Below are positions 44,355-52,926 of a DNA stretch of 64,000 nucleotides, piece after piece (positions within the stretch are counted from its first letter, which is position 1; every line of letters starts with the position of its first letter). The notes under the pieces were generated by a model, which did not search any database, was not told the origin of the DNA, and saw only the letters and a program-made list of their open reading frames with translations. The stretch lies in contig OY970387.1 in assembly GCA_963719485.1 (NCBI GenBank), positions 2,418,001 through 2,482,000 of the forward strand, given 5' to 3'. This DNA is from Bog-473 sp963719485 (GTDB lineage Bacteria; Actinomycetota; Acidimicrobiia; Acidimicrobiales; RAAP-2). The position numbers were made by a program, and so were the translations under genes.

Positions 44355-45761
44355 ATGTCCGACTTCGTCATGACCATCGCCGGGGAGATCGCTCCGACCG
44401 AGAATACCTTCGGCGTCCGCAACCCAGCCACCGGCGAGGTGTTCGCCCAGGCGCCCGAGTGCACGCGCCCCCAGCTCGATGCGGCGTTCGACGCCGCGGC
44501 CAAGGCGGCCCGCGACTGGAAGACGGACGAGGCGGCCCGGCGCGCCATGCTGGTGCGGGCGGCCGAGGTGCTGATGGCCTCGTCGGCTGAGCTCGCCCCC
44601 GTGCTCACAGCTGAGCAGGGGAAGCCGCTCGGTGACGCGGGCATCGAGGTGTTCGCCGCCTCCATGTGGTGTCAGTACTTCGCCGACCTCGAGATGCCGA
44701 CACAGATCATCCAGGACGACGACGCGGCCCACGTGGAACTGGCGCGGCGGCCGCTGGGTGTCGTTGCGGCCATCACGCCGTGGAACTTCCCGCTGACCCT
44801 CGCGTTCTGGAAGATCGCGCCCGCATTGCTGGCCGGCAACACGTTGGTGCTCAAGCCCTCGCCGTACACGCCGCTGACCACCCTCAAGGTCGGTGAGCTC
44901 CTGCGTGACGTCTTCCCGCCCGGCGTGGTCAACATCGTCAGCGGCAGCGACGAGCTCGGTGCGTGGATGACGACGCACCCCGTGCCGCGCAAGATCAGCT
45001 TCACCGGCTCGGTCGAGACGGGCAAGAAGGTCGCGCTGTCGGCGGCCCCCGACCTCAAGCGCGTCACCCTGGAGCTCGGGGGCAACGACCCGGCGATCGT
45101 GCTCGAGGACGCCGATCCCGCCGCGGTGGCGTCGGCCATCTTCGCCGGCGCGTTCAGTAACAACGGGCAGGTGTGCTCGGCCATCAAGCGCGTGTATGTC
45201 CCCGAGTCCCTCTACGACGACGTGGTCGATGGATTGGCGGCGGAAGCCCGCGCCATCAAGGTGGGCGAGGGTACCGAGGAGGGCGTGAAGCTGGGACCGA
45301 TCAACAACGAGCCTCAGTACGAGCGGGTGAAGGAGCTCGTGGCCGACGCGTTGTCCCATGGCGCCACCGCAGTCACTGGTGGGAAGGCCATGGACCGACC
45401 CGGCTACTTCTTCGAGCCCACCATCCTCACCGGCCTGTCCGACGGGACCCGGATCGTCGACGAGGAGCAGTTCGGTCCGGCATTGCCCGTGGTGCCCTAT
45501 CGGGATCTGGGTGACGCCATCGACCGGGCCAACGCCACCCACTTCGGGCTCTCGGGCTCGGTGTGGAGTGCCGACGCCGACCGCGCCACCGAGGTGGCGG
45601 CCCAGCTCGAGTGCGGGACGGCGTGGGTGAACACGCACCTGGCGCTGGCGCCGCAGCAGCCCTTCGGCGGCTTCAAGTGGAGTGGGATCGGCGTGGAGAA
45701 CGGCCCCTGGGGTTTGGCGGAGTTCTCCGAATTCCAGGTCGTGTACCGCTCCAAGGCGTGA
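44355..45761 (+). CDS. NAD(P)-dependent aldehyde dehydrogenase
   Basis: 468 residues with the full family set: Asn144 in TPWNFPL, Lys-containing VLKPSPYTPL, Glu240 in LELGGNDP, Cys274 in NNGQVCSAIKR and the closing FGGFKWSGIG. It oxidises an aldehyde to an acid in the cytoplasm. With an amine oxidase upstream, an amine-to-aldehyde-to-acid route is a reasonable inference. CGAGGAG precedes the ATG. Confidence 0.93.
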   Translation: MSDFVMTIAGEIAPTENTFGVRNPATGEVFAQAPECTRPQLDAAFDAAAKAARDWKTDEAARRAMLVRAAEVLMASSAELAPVLTAEQGKPLGDAGIEVFAASMWCQYFADLEMPTQIIQDDDAAHVELARRPLGVVAAITPWNFPLTLAFWKIAPALLAGNTLVLKPSPYTPLTTLKVGELLRDVFPPGVVNIVSGSDELGAWMTTHPVPRKISFTGSVETGKKVALSAAPDLKRVTLELGGNDPAIVLEDADPAAVASAIFAGAFSNNGQVCSAIKRVYVPESLYDDVVDGLAAEARAIKVGEGTEEGVKLGPINNEPQYERVKELVADALSHGATAVTGGKAMDRPGYFFEPTILTGLSDGTRIVDEEQFGPALPVVPYRDLGDAIDRANATHFGLSGSVWSADADRATEVAAQLECGTAWVNTHLALAPQQPFGGFKWSGIGVENGPWGLAEFSEFQVVYRSKA

Positions 45762-45765
45762 ACAC

Positions 45766-45778
45766 GTTGAACGTCAAC
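45766..45778. terminator. small hairpin after the aldehyde dehydrogenase
   Basis: GTTGA-ACG-TCAAC forms a tight 5-pair hairpin 5 bases past the stop, between convergent genes. There is no T tract, so termination would be weak. Confidence 0.3.
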
Positions 45779-45823
45779 ACGGCATCGCTGCTTGCATGAC
45801 GCCGCGGGCGGGACCCGGCCGAC

Positions 45824-46555
45824 TCAGCCGCCCGCCGTGCCTCCCAGGTCCTGGACGATCTGCTTGACGTCGGAACGACCCTTTTCCAGCGCACCGACCG
45901 CAGCCTGCGCCGAGGACCTCGAGGCTCCCAACAGCCCGTGGTCGGCGTCCCACTGGGCCGGCGTGAGGGCCAGCACCGTGGCGGCCAGGCCGTTGGTCGC
46001 GTTGGTCGCGGTGCCGATCTGACTGTTGAGGTCGTCGATCAGGGGCTGCAGCTCCGCCTGGTTTCCCTGGTTCACCCGCGCCTGCGCCTTCGTGGCGTCG
46101 GCGCTCAGCGCCGGGATACCGGTGGTGGTGGCGCGGTCCGCGTCGGCTGCGATCCGCGAGGCGGGGAGCACCAACACGTACACGCGGTAGTTGCTGAAGA
46201 TCGTCCCGAAGTCCTTGGCCGCCTGCGCCACCGTGGTGTCGCCCTGAATCGTCTGGTTGAGCTGTTGCAAGGGCGCGATGTCCGCGCCGAGGTACGACAC
46301 CAGGGTCGACTGGCCCGACCCGAGGCTCTTGGCTCCGTTCACCTTGGCGATCGCGGCGTTGAGGGCGTTGACCCGGTCAGTCACGTCGGTGGCCGCCTTG
46401 GCCTTGATGCCGCCCAGCGTCGCCGGCACGGCGTTGGTGCCGCTGTTGCCGGCGGCACCCGGCGAGGCCGCGCCCGCTCCCGCGGCGCCAACGGTGCCGA
46501 GTGTGGCGCCCGAGGCCAGGACGATGGCGATCAGTTGGGTGCGTGCACGCGTCAT
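45824..46555 (-). CDS. secreted helical protein of unknown function
   Basis: 243 residues. A signal peptide (RTQLIAIVLASGATLGTVGAAGAGA) precedes a low-complexity Gly/Ala/Asn stretch, then long amphipathic helices (DVTDRVNALNAAIAKVNGA, TTVAQAAKDFGTIFSNYRVYVLVLPASRIAADADRA) and a final LEKGRSDVKQIVQDLGG. No catalytic motif or cysteine is seen. It is divergent from a two-component system across 152 bases and is a plausible target of it. GGGAGGAG precedes ATG 46555. Confidence 0.75.
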   Translation of the reverse strand: MTRARTQLIAIVLASGATLGTVGAAGAGAASPGAAGNSGTNAVPATLGGIKAKAATDVTDRVNALNAAIAKVNGAKSLGSGQSTLVSYLGADIAPLQQLNQTIQGDTTVAQAAKDFGTIFSNYRVYVLVLPASRIAADADRATTTGIPALSADATKAQARVNQGNQAELQPLIDDLNSQIGTATNATNGLAATVLALTPAQWDADHGLLGASRSSAQAAVGALEKGRSDVKQIVQDLGGTAGG

Positions 46556-46596
46556 GGTGCTCCTCCCGTTCGGGCCTCCCGCGGTGGGCTGCCGGT

Positions 46597-46606
46597 CATT
46601 GCAATG
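46597..46606. promoter_or_regulatory. palindrome CATTGCAATG in divergent intergenic region
   Basis: A perfect 10-base palindrome in the gap between the secreted-protein gene and the response-regulator gene. Nearby are near-repeats TTCGGCAAT (46632-46640) and TTCCGGCAAT (46668-46677), spaced about 36 bases. Response regulators of the OmpR type bind direct repeats, so either set may be its site. Confidence 0.35.
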
Positions 46607-46707
46607 GTGTGCGCCCTGGGTGAACCGGCTGTTCGGCAATCGTGAGGGTTCTGTAATGGATCCCCCATTCCGGCAATTCGGGGTGCGGAAGGTGGAAGGC
46701 TAGGACG

Positions 46708-47385
46708 GTGAGCGCGGACAGCGGGACGGTCGTCGTCGTCGAGGACGACCCGCACATCGCCGACCTGGTCGACCTCTACCTGCGCCGGGACGGCTACCGC
46801 GTGCTGCTGGCGATGGACGGCGAGAAGGGCCTCGAGATCTTCAAGCAGGAGGATCCCTCCATCGTCATCCTTGACGTCGGCCTGCCGGGTACGCGCGACG
46901 GGTTCGAGGTCTGCCGCGAGATCCGGTCACGGAGTTCCGTGCCCGTTCTCTTCCTCACGGCGCGCGACGACGAGGTGGACCGGATCCTCGGGTTGGAGCT
47001 GGGCGCCGACGACTATCTGACCAAGCCGTTCTCGCCGAGGGAGCTGGTGGCGCGGGTGCGGGCCATCCTGCGGCGGACGAGGGAGGGTCCCGCACTCCAG
47101 GAGGTGATCGCCCTCGGTGATCTGGAGGTGGACCTGCGGCGCCGTGAGGCGCGCCAGGCCGGCGATGTCGTCGCCCTCACCACCCGCGAGTTCGACCTGC
47201 TGGCGTTCCTGGCCAACAACGTCGGTCTGGCCCTCTCCCGCCAACAGCTGCTTGACGGGGTGTGGGGCACCGACTGGTACGGCGACGAGCGCACGGTCGA
47301 CGTCCACGTGGCTCAGCTGCGCAAGAAGCTCGGATCCGACCTTCCGCTCGCCACCATCTGGGGCGTCGGCTACCGGTTCGGCTGA
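46708..47385 (+). CDS. OmpR/PhoB family response regulator
   Basis: 225 residues: receiver with acidic pocket EDDP, phospho-acceptor Asp56 in VILDVGLPG, and DDYLTKPFSPRELVARV; then a winged-helix DNA-binding domain (ALTTREFDLLAFLANNVGLALSR, RTVDVHVAQLRKKLG). Start GTG 46708. The kinase gene begins 3 bases after the stop, so the pair is one transcript. Confidence 0.95.
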   Translation: MSADSGTVVVVEDDPHIADLVDLYLRRDGYRVLLAMDGEKGLEIFKQEDPSIVILDVGLPGTRDGFEVCREIRSRSSVPVLFLTARDDEVDRILGLELGADDYLTKPFSPRELVARVRAILRRTREGPALQEVIALGDLEVDLRRREARQAGDVVALTTREFDLLAFLANNVGLALSRQQLLDGVWGTDWYGDERTVDVHVAQLRKKLGSDLPLATIWGVGYRFG

Positions 47386-47388
47386 CCG

Positions 47389-48819
47389 GTGCGGCGCCGC
47401 TTGATGCTGGCGATGGTGGGCCTGGTCGCGGTCGTGCTCGTGATAGCCGGGGCGGGCAGCCTGATCCTCACCCGCAACGCAGCGCGCAACCAGGCCGAGT
47501 CGCAGCTGGTCTCCGAGGTGAATTCGATCACCTCCTCGAAAATCGGGTCGGAGTCGCTCAAAGTGCTGAGCGTCGTCCGCACGACGCTCAAGCTCGAGGA
47601 TGCCGATGTCATCGCGATCGACCGTGCCGGCAACGTCGTGACCAAGCTCCCGCAGGGAATGACGTCGCAGGACATCGACGTCGCCGCGGTCCAGTCAGGG
47701 CAGACGACTTCTGGTCGCAACGGCAACACGGTCTACGCGGTGGCGCCGGTGACGCTCTCGCCACAAGAGCTCGCCCGTTTGCAGGCTCGCCGGCACATCG
47801 CGTTCGAAGGGACGTTCGCCGTCCTCTTGACCCGCGACGTCGGCGGGCTCGGGCCGAGCTGGGGATACTTCATCGTCGCCGGGGGAGCGGCATTGCTCGT
47901 GGCCGCACTGGTGGCGTGGCAGATGAGTCGCCGCATGGCTCGCCCGCTGGTGGAGGCGATGGAGGTGACCGGCCGCATCGCGTCGGGCGAGCTGGCCAGC
48001 CGAGTCCCCGTCCGGCGCGGCGACTACCCCGAGTTCGCGTCGCTGGCCGGCTCCGTCAATGACATGGCGCAGAGCCTGGAGGACAGCCGTGACCGCGAGC
48101 GCCACCTGCTTCTGGCCGTCTCGCACGACCTGCGGACCCCGCTCACATCCATCCGTGGTTTCGCCGAGGCAATTCAGGACGGCGCGATCGAAGACAGCGC
48201 GCAGGCGGCCGAGGTGATCATCGCCGAGTCGCGCCGGTTGGAGCGCCTCGTCGGCGACCTCCTCGACCTCACGAAGCTCGAGGCACGGCAGATGTCGATC
48301 ACCCTTCGACCGACGGACGTCGCCGAGGTGGTGACCACGACCGCGGAGGGGTTCCGGCCTGCCGCGGCCAGAAGCGGTCTCGCGATCGCTCTCCAGGTGT
48401 CGGGCGAGGACGGGCCCCTCGCCCCGGCTGGCCTCGTTCCGGTGGTGGCCGATCCTGACCGGCTGGCCCAGCTGCTGGCCAATCTCCTCGAAAACGCGAT
48501 GACATTCGCCCGGACCACCGTGACGGTGGGCCTGGCGGAGGACGCTGCGTCGGGATCCACCGTCATCACGGTCGAGGACGACGGACCGGGCATCGCCGAA
48601 GGTGATCTGAAGCGGGTGTTCGAACGCTTCTACCGGGCCGACCGGGGGCCCAACCGGCGGATGGGTTCGGGGCTCGGCCTGGCGATCGTGGCCGAACTGG
48701 CCGCCGCCATGGGGGGCCTCGTGCGTGCCGAGTCGCCGCTCAATGCCGACGGCGGCTCCCGCTTCGTGGTCACGCTCCGGCGCTGGCAGGCGGCGATCCC
48801 GGTCCCGTCTGGCACCTGA
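47389..48819 (+). CDS. sensor histidine kinase
   Basis: 476 residues: membrane helix about 6-28, an extracytoplasmic sensor of about 130 residues with no recognised fold, second helix about 160-178, HAMP region (RPLVEAMEVTGRIASGELASRV), H-box with His246 in AVSHDLRTPLTSIRGF, and N, G1 and G2 boxes (LLENAMTFA, VEDDGPGI, GSGLGLAI). It phosphorylates the preceding regulator. The signal is unknown. Confidence 0.95.
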   Translation: MRRRLMLAMVGLVAVVLVIAGAGSLILTRNAARNQAESQLVSEVNSITSSKIGSESLKVLSVVRTTLKLEDADVIAIDRAGNVVTKLPQGMTSQDIDVAAVQSGQTTSGRNGNTVYAVAPVTLSPQELARLQARRHIAFEGTFAVLLTRDVGGLGPSWGYFIVAGGAALLVAALVAWQMSRRMARPLVEAMEVTGRIASGELASRVPVRRGDYPEFASLAGSVNDMAQSLEDSRDRERHLLLAVSHDLRTPLTSIRGFAEAIQDGAIEDSAQAAEVIIAESRRLERLVGDLLDLTKLEARQMSITLRPTDVAEVVTTTAEGFRPAAARSGLAIALQVSGEDGPLAPAGLVPVVADPDRLAQLLANLLENAMTFARTTVTVGLAEDAASGSTVITVEDDGPGIAEGDLKRVFERFYRADRGPNRRMGSGLGLAIVAELAAAMGGLVRAESPLNADGGSRFVVTLRRWQAAIPVPSGT

Positions 48820-48881
48820 CGGCGCCGGCGACGCCGGACCGACACGGCGCCCGTACCAGTGACCCGCTGGCCGCCGCCGTG

Positions 48882-48887
48882 TACGGT
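48882..48887 (+). promoter_or_regulatory. -10 TACGGT (with -35-like GTGACC), leaderless start
   Basis: TACGGT is followed by GCGAGC and ATG 48894. GTGACC at 48859-48864 is 17 bases upstream and matches TTGACA at four of six positions. The mRNA would begin at the ATG. Confidence 0.55.
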
Positions 48888-48893
48888 GCGAGC

Positions 48894-49313
48894 ATGAAGG
48901 ACGTGCACGAGGCAATCGCGCAGACGCCGCTGTTCGCGCATCTGTCGAAGAAGGACATCAAGCAGCTCACGGGGGTGCTCCGGGAGCGATCATTCCCGGC
49001 GGGCACCGTCGTGATTGAGGAGGGCAAGCCGGGTGTCGGCTTCTTTGTGATCGCGAGCGGGTCAGCCGCCGTGACCGTCGGTGGGCGCAAAGTGGGTGTG
49101 ATGGGGCCCGGCGACCACTTCGGCGAGATCGCGCTGATCGACGAAGGTCTCCGGGCGGGTGCGGTCTCCGCCGAGACCGACCTCGAGTGCTACGCGCTGG
49201 CCGCCTGGCAGTTCCGCCCCTTCGTTCATGACCACCCGGACGTCGCATGGGCGCTCCTGCAGTCCCTTGTGCGGCGGAACGTGCGGAACGCGGTGTCCGG
49301 CGAAGGGGAGTAA
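48894..49313 (+). CDS. stand-alone cyclic-nucleotide-binding (Crp-like sensor) domain protein
   Basis: 139 residues made of one cNMP-binding domain: TPLFAHLSKKDIKQLTGVL, GTVVIEEGKPGVGFFVIASGSAAVTV, GPGDHFGEIALIDEGLRAGAV (phosphate-binding cassette; the usual Arg is present) and a C-terminal helix. There is no DNA-binding domain and no effector domain. It may bind cAMP and act through a partner. ATG 48894 is preferred over GTG 48879 because of the -10 position. Confidence 0.85.
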   Translation: MKDVHEAIAQTPLFAHLSKKDIKQLTGVLRERSFPAGTVVIEEGKPGVGFFVIASGSAAVTVGGRKVGVMGPGDHFGEIALIDEGLRAGAVSAETDLECYALAAWQFRPFVHDHPDVAWALLQSLVRRNVRNAVSGEGE

Positions 49314-49572
49314 GCGCTCCCACACCTCCACGCTGATCCGCCCAGGTCTCCGAGAGGGCTCACTCGGCCCGGAGGAGACTCGTCGTACGCGTCCAAGAAG
49401 CCGGCGACCAGGTTGTGGAGACGCGATGTCGGTGTGGCGCTCTCTATGGGGCTGACGCTCTCCGGTTCAGTACGGGTATGACAAGCTTCCGGCCCAGTGG
49501 ACACCCGGAGGGAAGGCGTGGACGCACCGTGATGCAAGGACTGGATGACGCGCCGGGCAGGCCCGTGGCCGC

Positions 49573-50490
49573 GTGACCGCCGTGCTCAGCAGCGCCGACC
49601 AGGTTCAGTGGGAAGAGGATGGATGGTGCCTGGTGCCCGGGCTGCTGTCACCGGAGACCATTGCCGCCGCTCAGGCGGTGTTGCCCGCGCTGGTCCCGAC
49701 GGCCGACGAGTTCGCGGACGACGTCGACCCGGCGCGCAATGAGCCCTTCCGGATCGATTCGCACCGGGTCATGCCGCGTTTCCCCTTCGAGGACCGCGCG
49801 TTGAACGACATCGTCGTACACGATCGCATCATCGACCTGGCCGAGCAGCTGCTCGGGATCACCGACCTCCGCCTCTACCAGGCCATGCTGAGCGCCAAGT
49901 ACGGCGAGGCGGCGCTGAGCGACGAGCAGCTCCTCCACGTGGACTTCGGCAATCACACCCTCGTCGTGCCGCGCCACGAGCCGGGCTATCAGCAGCTGGA
50001 GATGTTCGTCTACCTGAGCGACGTGACGCCGGAGACCGGGGCGACCCGGATGGTCTCGCGTCGGCGGACCCGCCACATCCAGGTTGAGCGGACCTACCTG
50101 AGCCAGACCGAGTACGCCGACCTCTACGCCGCGGAGGTGCCGGCCTCGGGCCCGGCCGGATCGATCCTGGCCTATCGCCCGGACGTGTACCACCGCGGCG
50201 TGCGCATGACGGCGCAGCGCTCGGCGCGCTTCATGCTGCACGTCTCGTACAAGCCGGCAGCGACCGACTGGTTGGGGTCGTACGGTCTGCCGAGCGCCGG
50301 CGAGGACATGTCGTGGTACCGGTTCGTGCAGCACGCCAACGAGCGTCAGCTGACGGTGTTGGGATTCCCACGGCCGGGCCATCCGTATTGGACCGCCCAG
50401 ACGCTGGCCGGGGTCGCCGCTCGTTACCCGATGCTCGATCTCTCACCGTGGCGGGACGCCGTGGTCGCCGACGCGGACTCGAAGGCGTGA
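49573..50490 (+). CDS. phytanoyl-CoA dioxygenase (PhyH) family protein
   Basis: 305 residues of a non-haem Fe(II)/2-oxoglutarate dioxygenase: metal ligands His122 and Asp124 in LLHVDFGNH and His207 in DVYHRGVRM, with Arg a few residues later for 2-oxoglutarate. It hydroxylates an unknown substrate. GTG 49573. The stop overlaps the start of a GH13 gene (GTGA), an unusual pairing. Confidence 0.9.
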   Translation: MTAVLSSADQVQWEEDGWCLVPGLLSPETIAAAQAVLPALVPTADEFADDVDPARNEPFRIDSHRVMPRFPFEDRALNDIVVHDRIIDLAEQLLGITDLRLYQAMLSAKYGEAALSDEQLLHVDFGNHTLVVPRHEPGYQQLEMFVYLSDVTPETGATRMVSRRRTRHIQVERTYLSQTEYADLYAAEVPASGPAGSILAYRPDVYHRGVRMTAQRSARFMLHVSYKPAATDWLGSYGLPSAGEDMSWYRFVQHANERQLTVLGFPRPGHPYWTAQTLAGVAARYPMLDLSPWRDAVVADADSKA

Positions 50491-52079
50491 GTCCCGCTGA
50501 CCAGCCGTGGTGGAAGACGGGTGTCCTGTACCAGATCTATCCGCGCTCCTTCGCAGACAGCAACGGCGACGGCGTGGGGGACATTCCCGGGATCATCCAG
50601 CACCTCGACCACCTCCAATGGCTGGGCGTGGACGGCATCTGGCTCTCGCCCGTGACCGTCTCGCCCAACGCCGACTGGGGCTACGACGTCTCGGACTTCT
50701 GCGTCATCGCGCCCGAGCTCGGGACCATGCGGGACTTCGACCGTCTCGTCGCCGAGGCGGGGGAGCGCGGCATCCGCGTCCTGATGGACATCGTGCCCAA
50801 CCACACCAGCGACCAGCACGCGTGGTTCGTTGACGCACGCTCGTCCCGCACCGCCGCGCACCGGGACTGGTACGTGTGGGCGGACGGCAAGGAGGGTGGG
50901 CAGCCGCCGAACAATTGGGTCAGCAGCTTCGGCGGTCCAGGGTGGACCCTCGACCAGGAGACCGGGCAGTACTACTTCCACAACCACCTCGCGGAGCAGC
51001 CCGATCTCAACTGGTGGAACGAGGAGGTGCGGGACACGTTCGACAACATCTTCCGCTTCTGGTCGGACCGGGGCGTGGCCGGGTTCCGCATCGACGTCTG
51101 CAACGTCATCATCAAGGACGCCGAGCTCCGGGACAACCCGCCGGCCACCGAGGAGGACGACTTCGAGACGCAGATGTTCGGCCAGCGCAGCGTGTACAAC
51201 GCCAACCGGCCCGAGGTGCACGAGGTGATCAGGCGCTGGCGACGCCTGGCCGATCGCTACGACGAGCCCCGGCTCCTGATCGGCGAGACGCCGGTCCCGG
51301 TGGACAAGCTGGTGGAGTTCTACGGCGACGGGTCCGACGAGCTGGGGCTGGCCTTCAACTTCAACTTCATCAACGCGCCCTTCCAGGCCCCCGCCATGCG
51401 AGCCGTCGTCGAGGAGACGGCGGCGGCCCTGCCGCCCGGGGCCTGGCCGGCGTGGACGGGTTCCAACCACGACATGTTTCGCTTCCCCACCCGCTGGGCC
51501 GAGGATGATCCGGCCAAGGTCCGCCTGGCGCTGCTCATGCTGCTCTGCCTGCGCGGCACCCCGGTTCTCTACCAGGGCGACGAGATCGGCATGGGGAATG
51601 TCGCTGTGGCCCAAGAGGACCTGCGCGACCCGCTCGGGGTGCGCTTCTACCCCTACTACGAGGGGCGTGATGCCGGCCGCACTCCCATGCAGTGGAGTGA
51701 CCACACCGGCGGCGGCTTCACGCAAGCGGACCGGCCGTGGCTGCCGCTGGGCGACCTGGCGGCCGCCAATGTGGCGGCGCAGCTCGATGATCCCGGCTCC
51801 GTCCTCACCCTCTGTCGCGACCTCATTGCCTTCCGTCGCCGCCATCCGGAGTTCAGTGCGGGGGACGCGACGACGTTGGCGACGCCCGACGGCGTGTGGG
51901 CATGGACGCGGGGAGAGCGCCATGTGGTGGTCCTCAACATGTCTCCGGAGAGGATCGTGCTGCCCGACCTGCTCGGCACCATCCAGTACTGCACGGACCG
52001 GGGCCGCGAGCGCGAGGTGGTCGACGCCACCCTCCCCCTCGGGGCCTTCGAGGGGTTGATCCTCGAGTGCGCGCTCTAG
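50487..52079 (+). CDS. GH13 alpha-glucosidase/alpha-amylase family enzyme
   Basis: 530 residues. The start WWKTGVLYQIYPRSFADSNG is typical of oligo-1,6-glucosidase-like GH13 enzymes. Catalytic residues fit Asp203 (GFRIDVCN), Glu267 (LIGETPV) and Asp329 (GSNHD); region I is DIVPNHTSDQH. Acts on alpha-glucosides such as isomaltose or trehalose-related sugars, in the cytoplasm (no signal peptide). GTG 50487 overlaps the PhyH stop. Confidence 0.93.
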   Translation: MSPADQPWWKTGVLYQIYPRSFADSNGDGVGDIPGIIQHLDHLQWLGVDGIWLSPVTVSPNADWGYDVSDFCVIAPELGTMRDFDRLVAEAGERGIRVLMDIVPNHTSDQHAWFVDARSSRTAAHRDWYVWADGKEGGQPPNNWVSSFGGPGWTLDQETGQYYFHNHLAEQPDLNWWNEEVRDTFDNIFRFWSDRGVAGFRIDVCNVIIKDAELRDNPPATEEDDFETQMFGQRSVYNANRPEVHEVIRRWRRLADRYDEPRLLIGETPVPVDKLVEFYGDGSDELGLAFNFNFINAPFQAPAMRAVVEETAAALPPGAWPAWTGSNHDMFRFPTRWAEDDPAKVRLALLMLLCLRGTPVLYQGDEIGMGNVAVAQEDLRDPLGVRFYPYYEGRDAGRTPMQWSDHTGGGFTQADRPWLPLGDLAAANVAAQLDDPGSVLTLCRDLIAFRRRHPEFSAGDATTLATPDGVWAWTRGERHVVVLNMSPERIVLPDLLGTIQYCTDRGREREVVDATLPLGAFEGLILECAL

Positions 52080-52119
52080 GGTCGAGCCGGCATCCAACAC
52101 AACGGAGGAAAAGGACCGC

Positions 52120-52905
52120 ATGGAACGTCTCATCGACAAGGTCGCCATCGTCACCGGTGGCGGAGGAGGTATCGGCGGGGCGACGGCGCGTGCGCTGGCC
52201 CGGGAGGGCGCCAAGGTCCTGGTGGTCGACATCGACGAGTCGGCCGCCGAGAGGGTGACGGAGGGGATCGTCGAGGCCGGCGGCCAGGCCGACGCGTTCC
52301 AGGCCGACCTGTCCGATGAGGATCAGGTCGTCGCCACCATCATGGCCGCCGTATCGCGCTTCGGTCGCCTCGACGTGCTGCACAACAACGCCGCGCTCAC
52401 CGACTCGGACTTCCTGACACGTGACACCGCGGTGACCGAACTGGCCCTCGACGTCTGGGATCGCACCCTTGAGGTGAACCTGCGGAGCCAGATGCTCACC
52501 TGCAAGCACGCGGTGCCCGAGATGGTGCGTGCCGGTGGCGGCTCGATCATCAACATGTCGTCTGGCGCGTCGCTCAAAGGAGACCGGACCCGGACGGCCT
52601 ACGGTGTGTCGAAGGCAGGCGTGAACGCCCTCACCATGTACGTGGCGACGAGCCACGGGAAGAAGGGCATCCGGGTCAACACGATCCTCCCCGGCCTCAT
52701 CATCACTGACGCCGTGCGGGCGCACCTCGACGAGAAGATGCTGGCCGGTCTCAGCAAGGCGACGCTGACGCCCAACGTGGGCCAACCCGAGGACATCGCC
52801 GACGTGGTCGTGTTCCTGGCCTCGGACGAGTCTCGCTACATCACGGGACAGATGATCTCCGTCGACGGCGGCATGTCAGCCCACGTGGGGTTGGGCGACG
52901 GCTGA
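52120..52905 (+). CDS. SDR-family oxidoreductase
   Basis: 261 residues, classical SDR: TGGGGGIGGATARAL (about 12-26), LHNNAALTD in place of NNAG, Ser in NMSSGASLKG and Tyr/Lys in YGVSKAGVN, and GQMISVDGGMSAHV at the end. Substrate unknown. ACGGAGGAAAAGG precedes the ATG; it follows the glucosidase by 40 bases. Confidence 0.93.
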   Translation: MERLIDKVAIVTGGGGGIGGATARALAREGAKVLVVDIDESAAERVTEGIVEAGGQADAFQADLSDEDQVVATIMAAVSRFGRLDVLHNNAALTDSDFLTRDTAVTELALDVWDRTLEVNLRSQMLTCKHAVPEMVRAGGGSIINMSSGASLKGDRTRTAYGVSKAGVNALTMYVATSHGKKGIRVNTILPGLIITDAVRAHLDEKMLAGLSKATLTPNVGQPEDIADVVVFLASDESRYITGQMISVDGGMSAHVGLGDG

Positions 52906-52926
52906 ACGGAAGGGGCGTACGGTCCG

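Noticed and set aside
43608..45638. Long minus-strand frame (676 codons) opposite the TetR and aldehyde dehydrogenase genes
   Set aside because: The plus-strand genes have full catalytic motifs and ribosome-binding sites; the antisense product is low-complexity.
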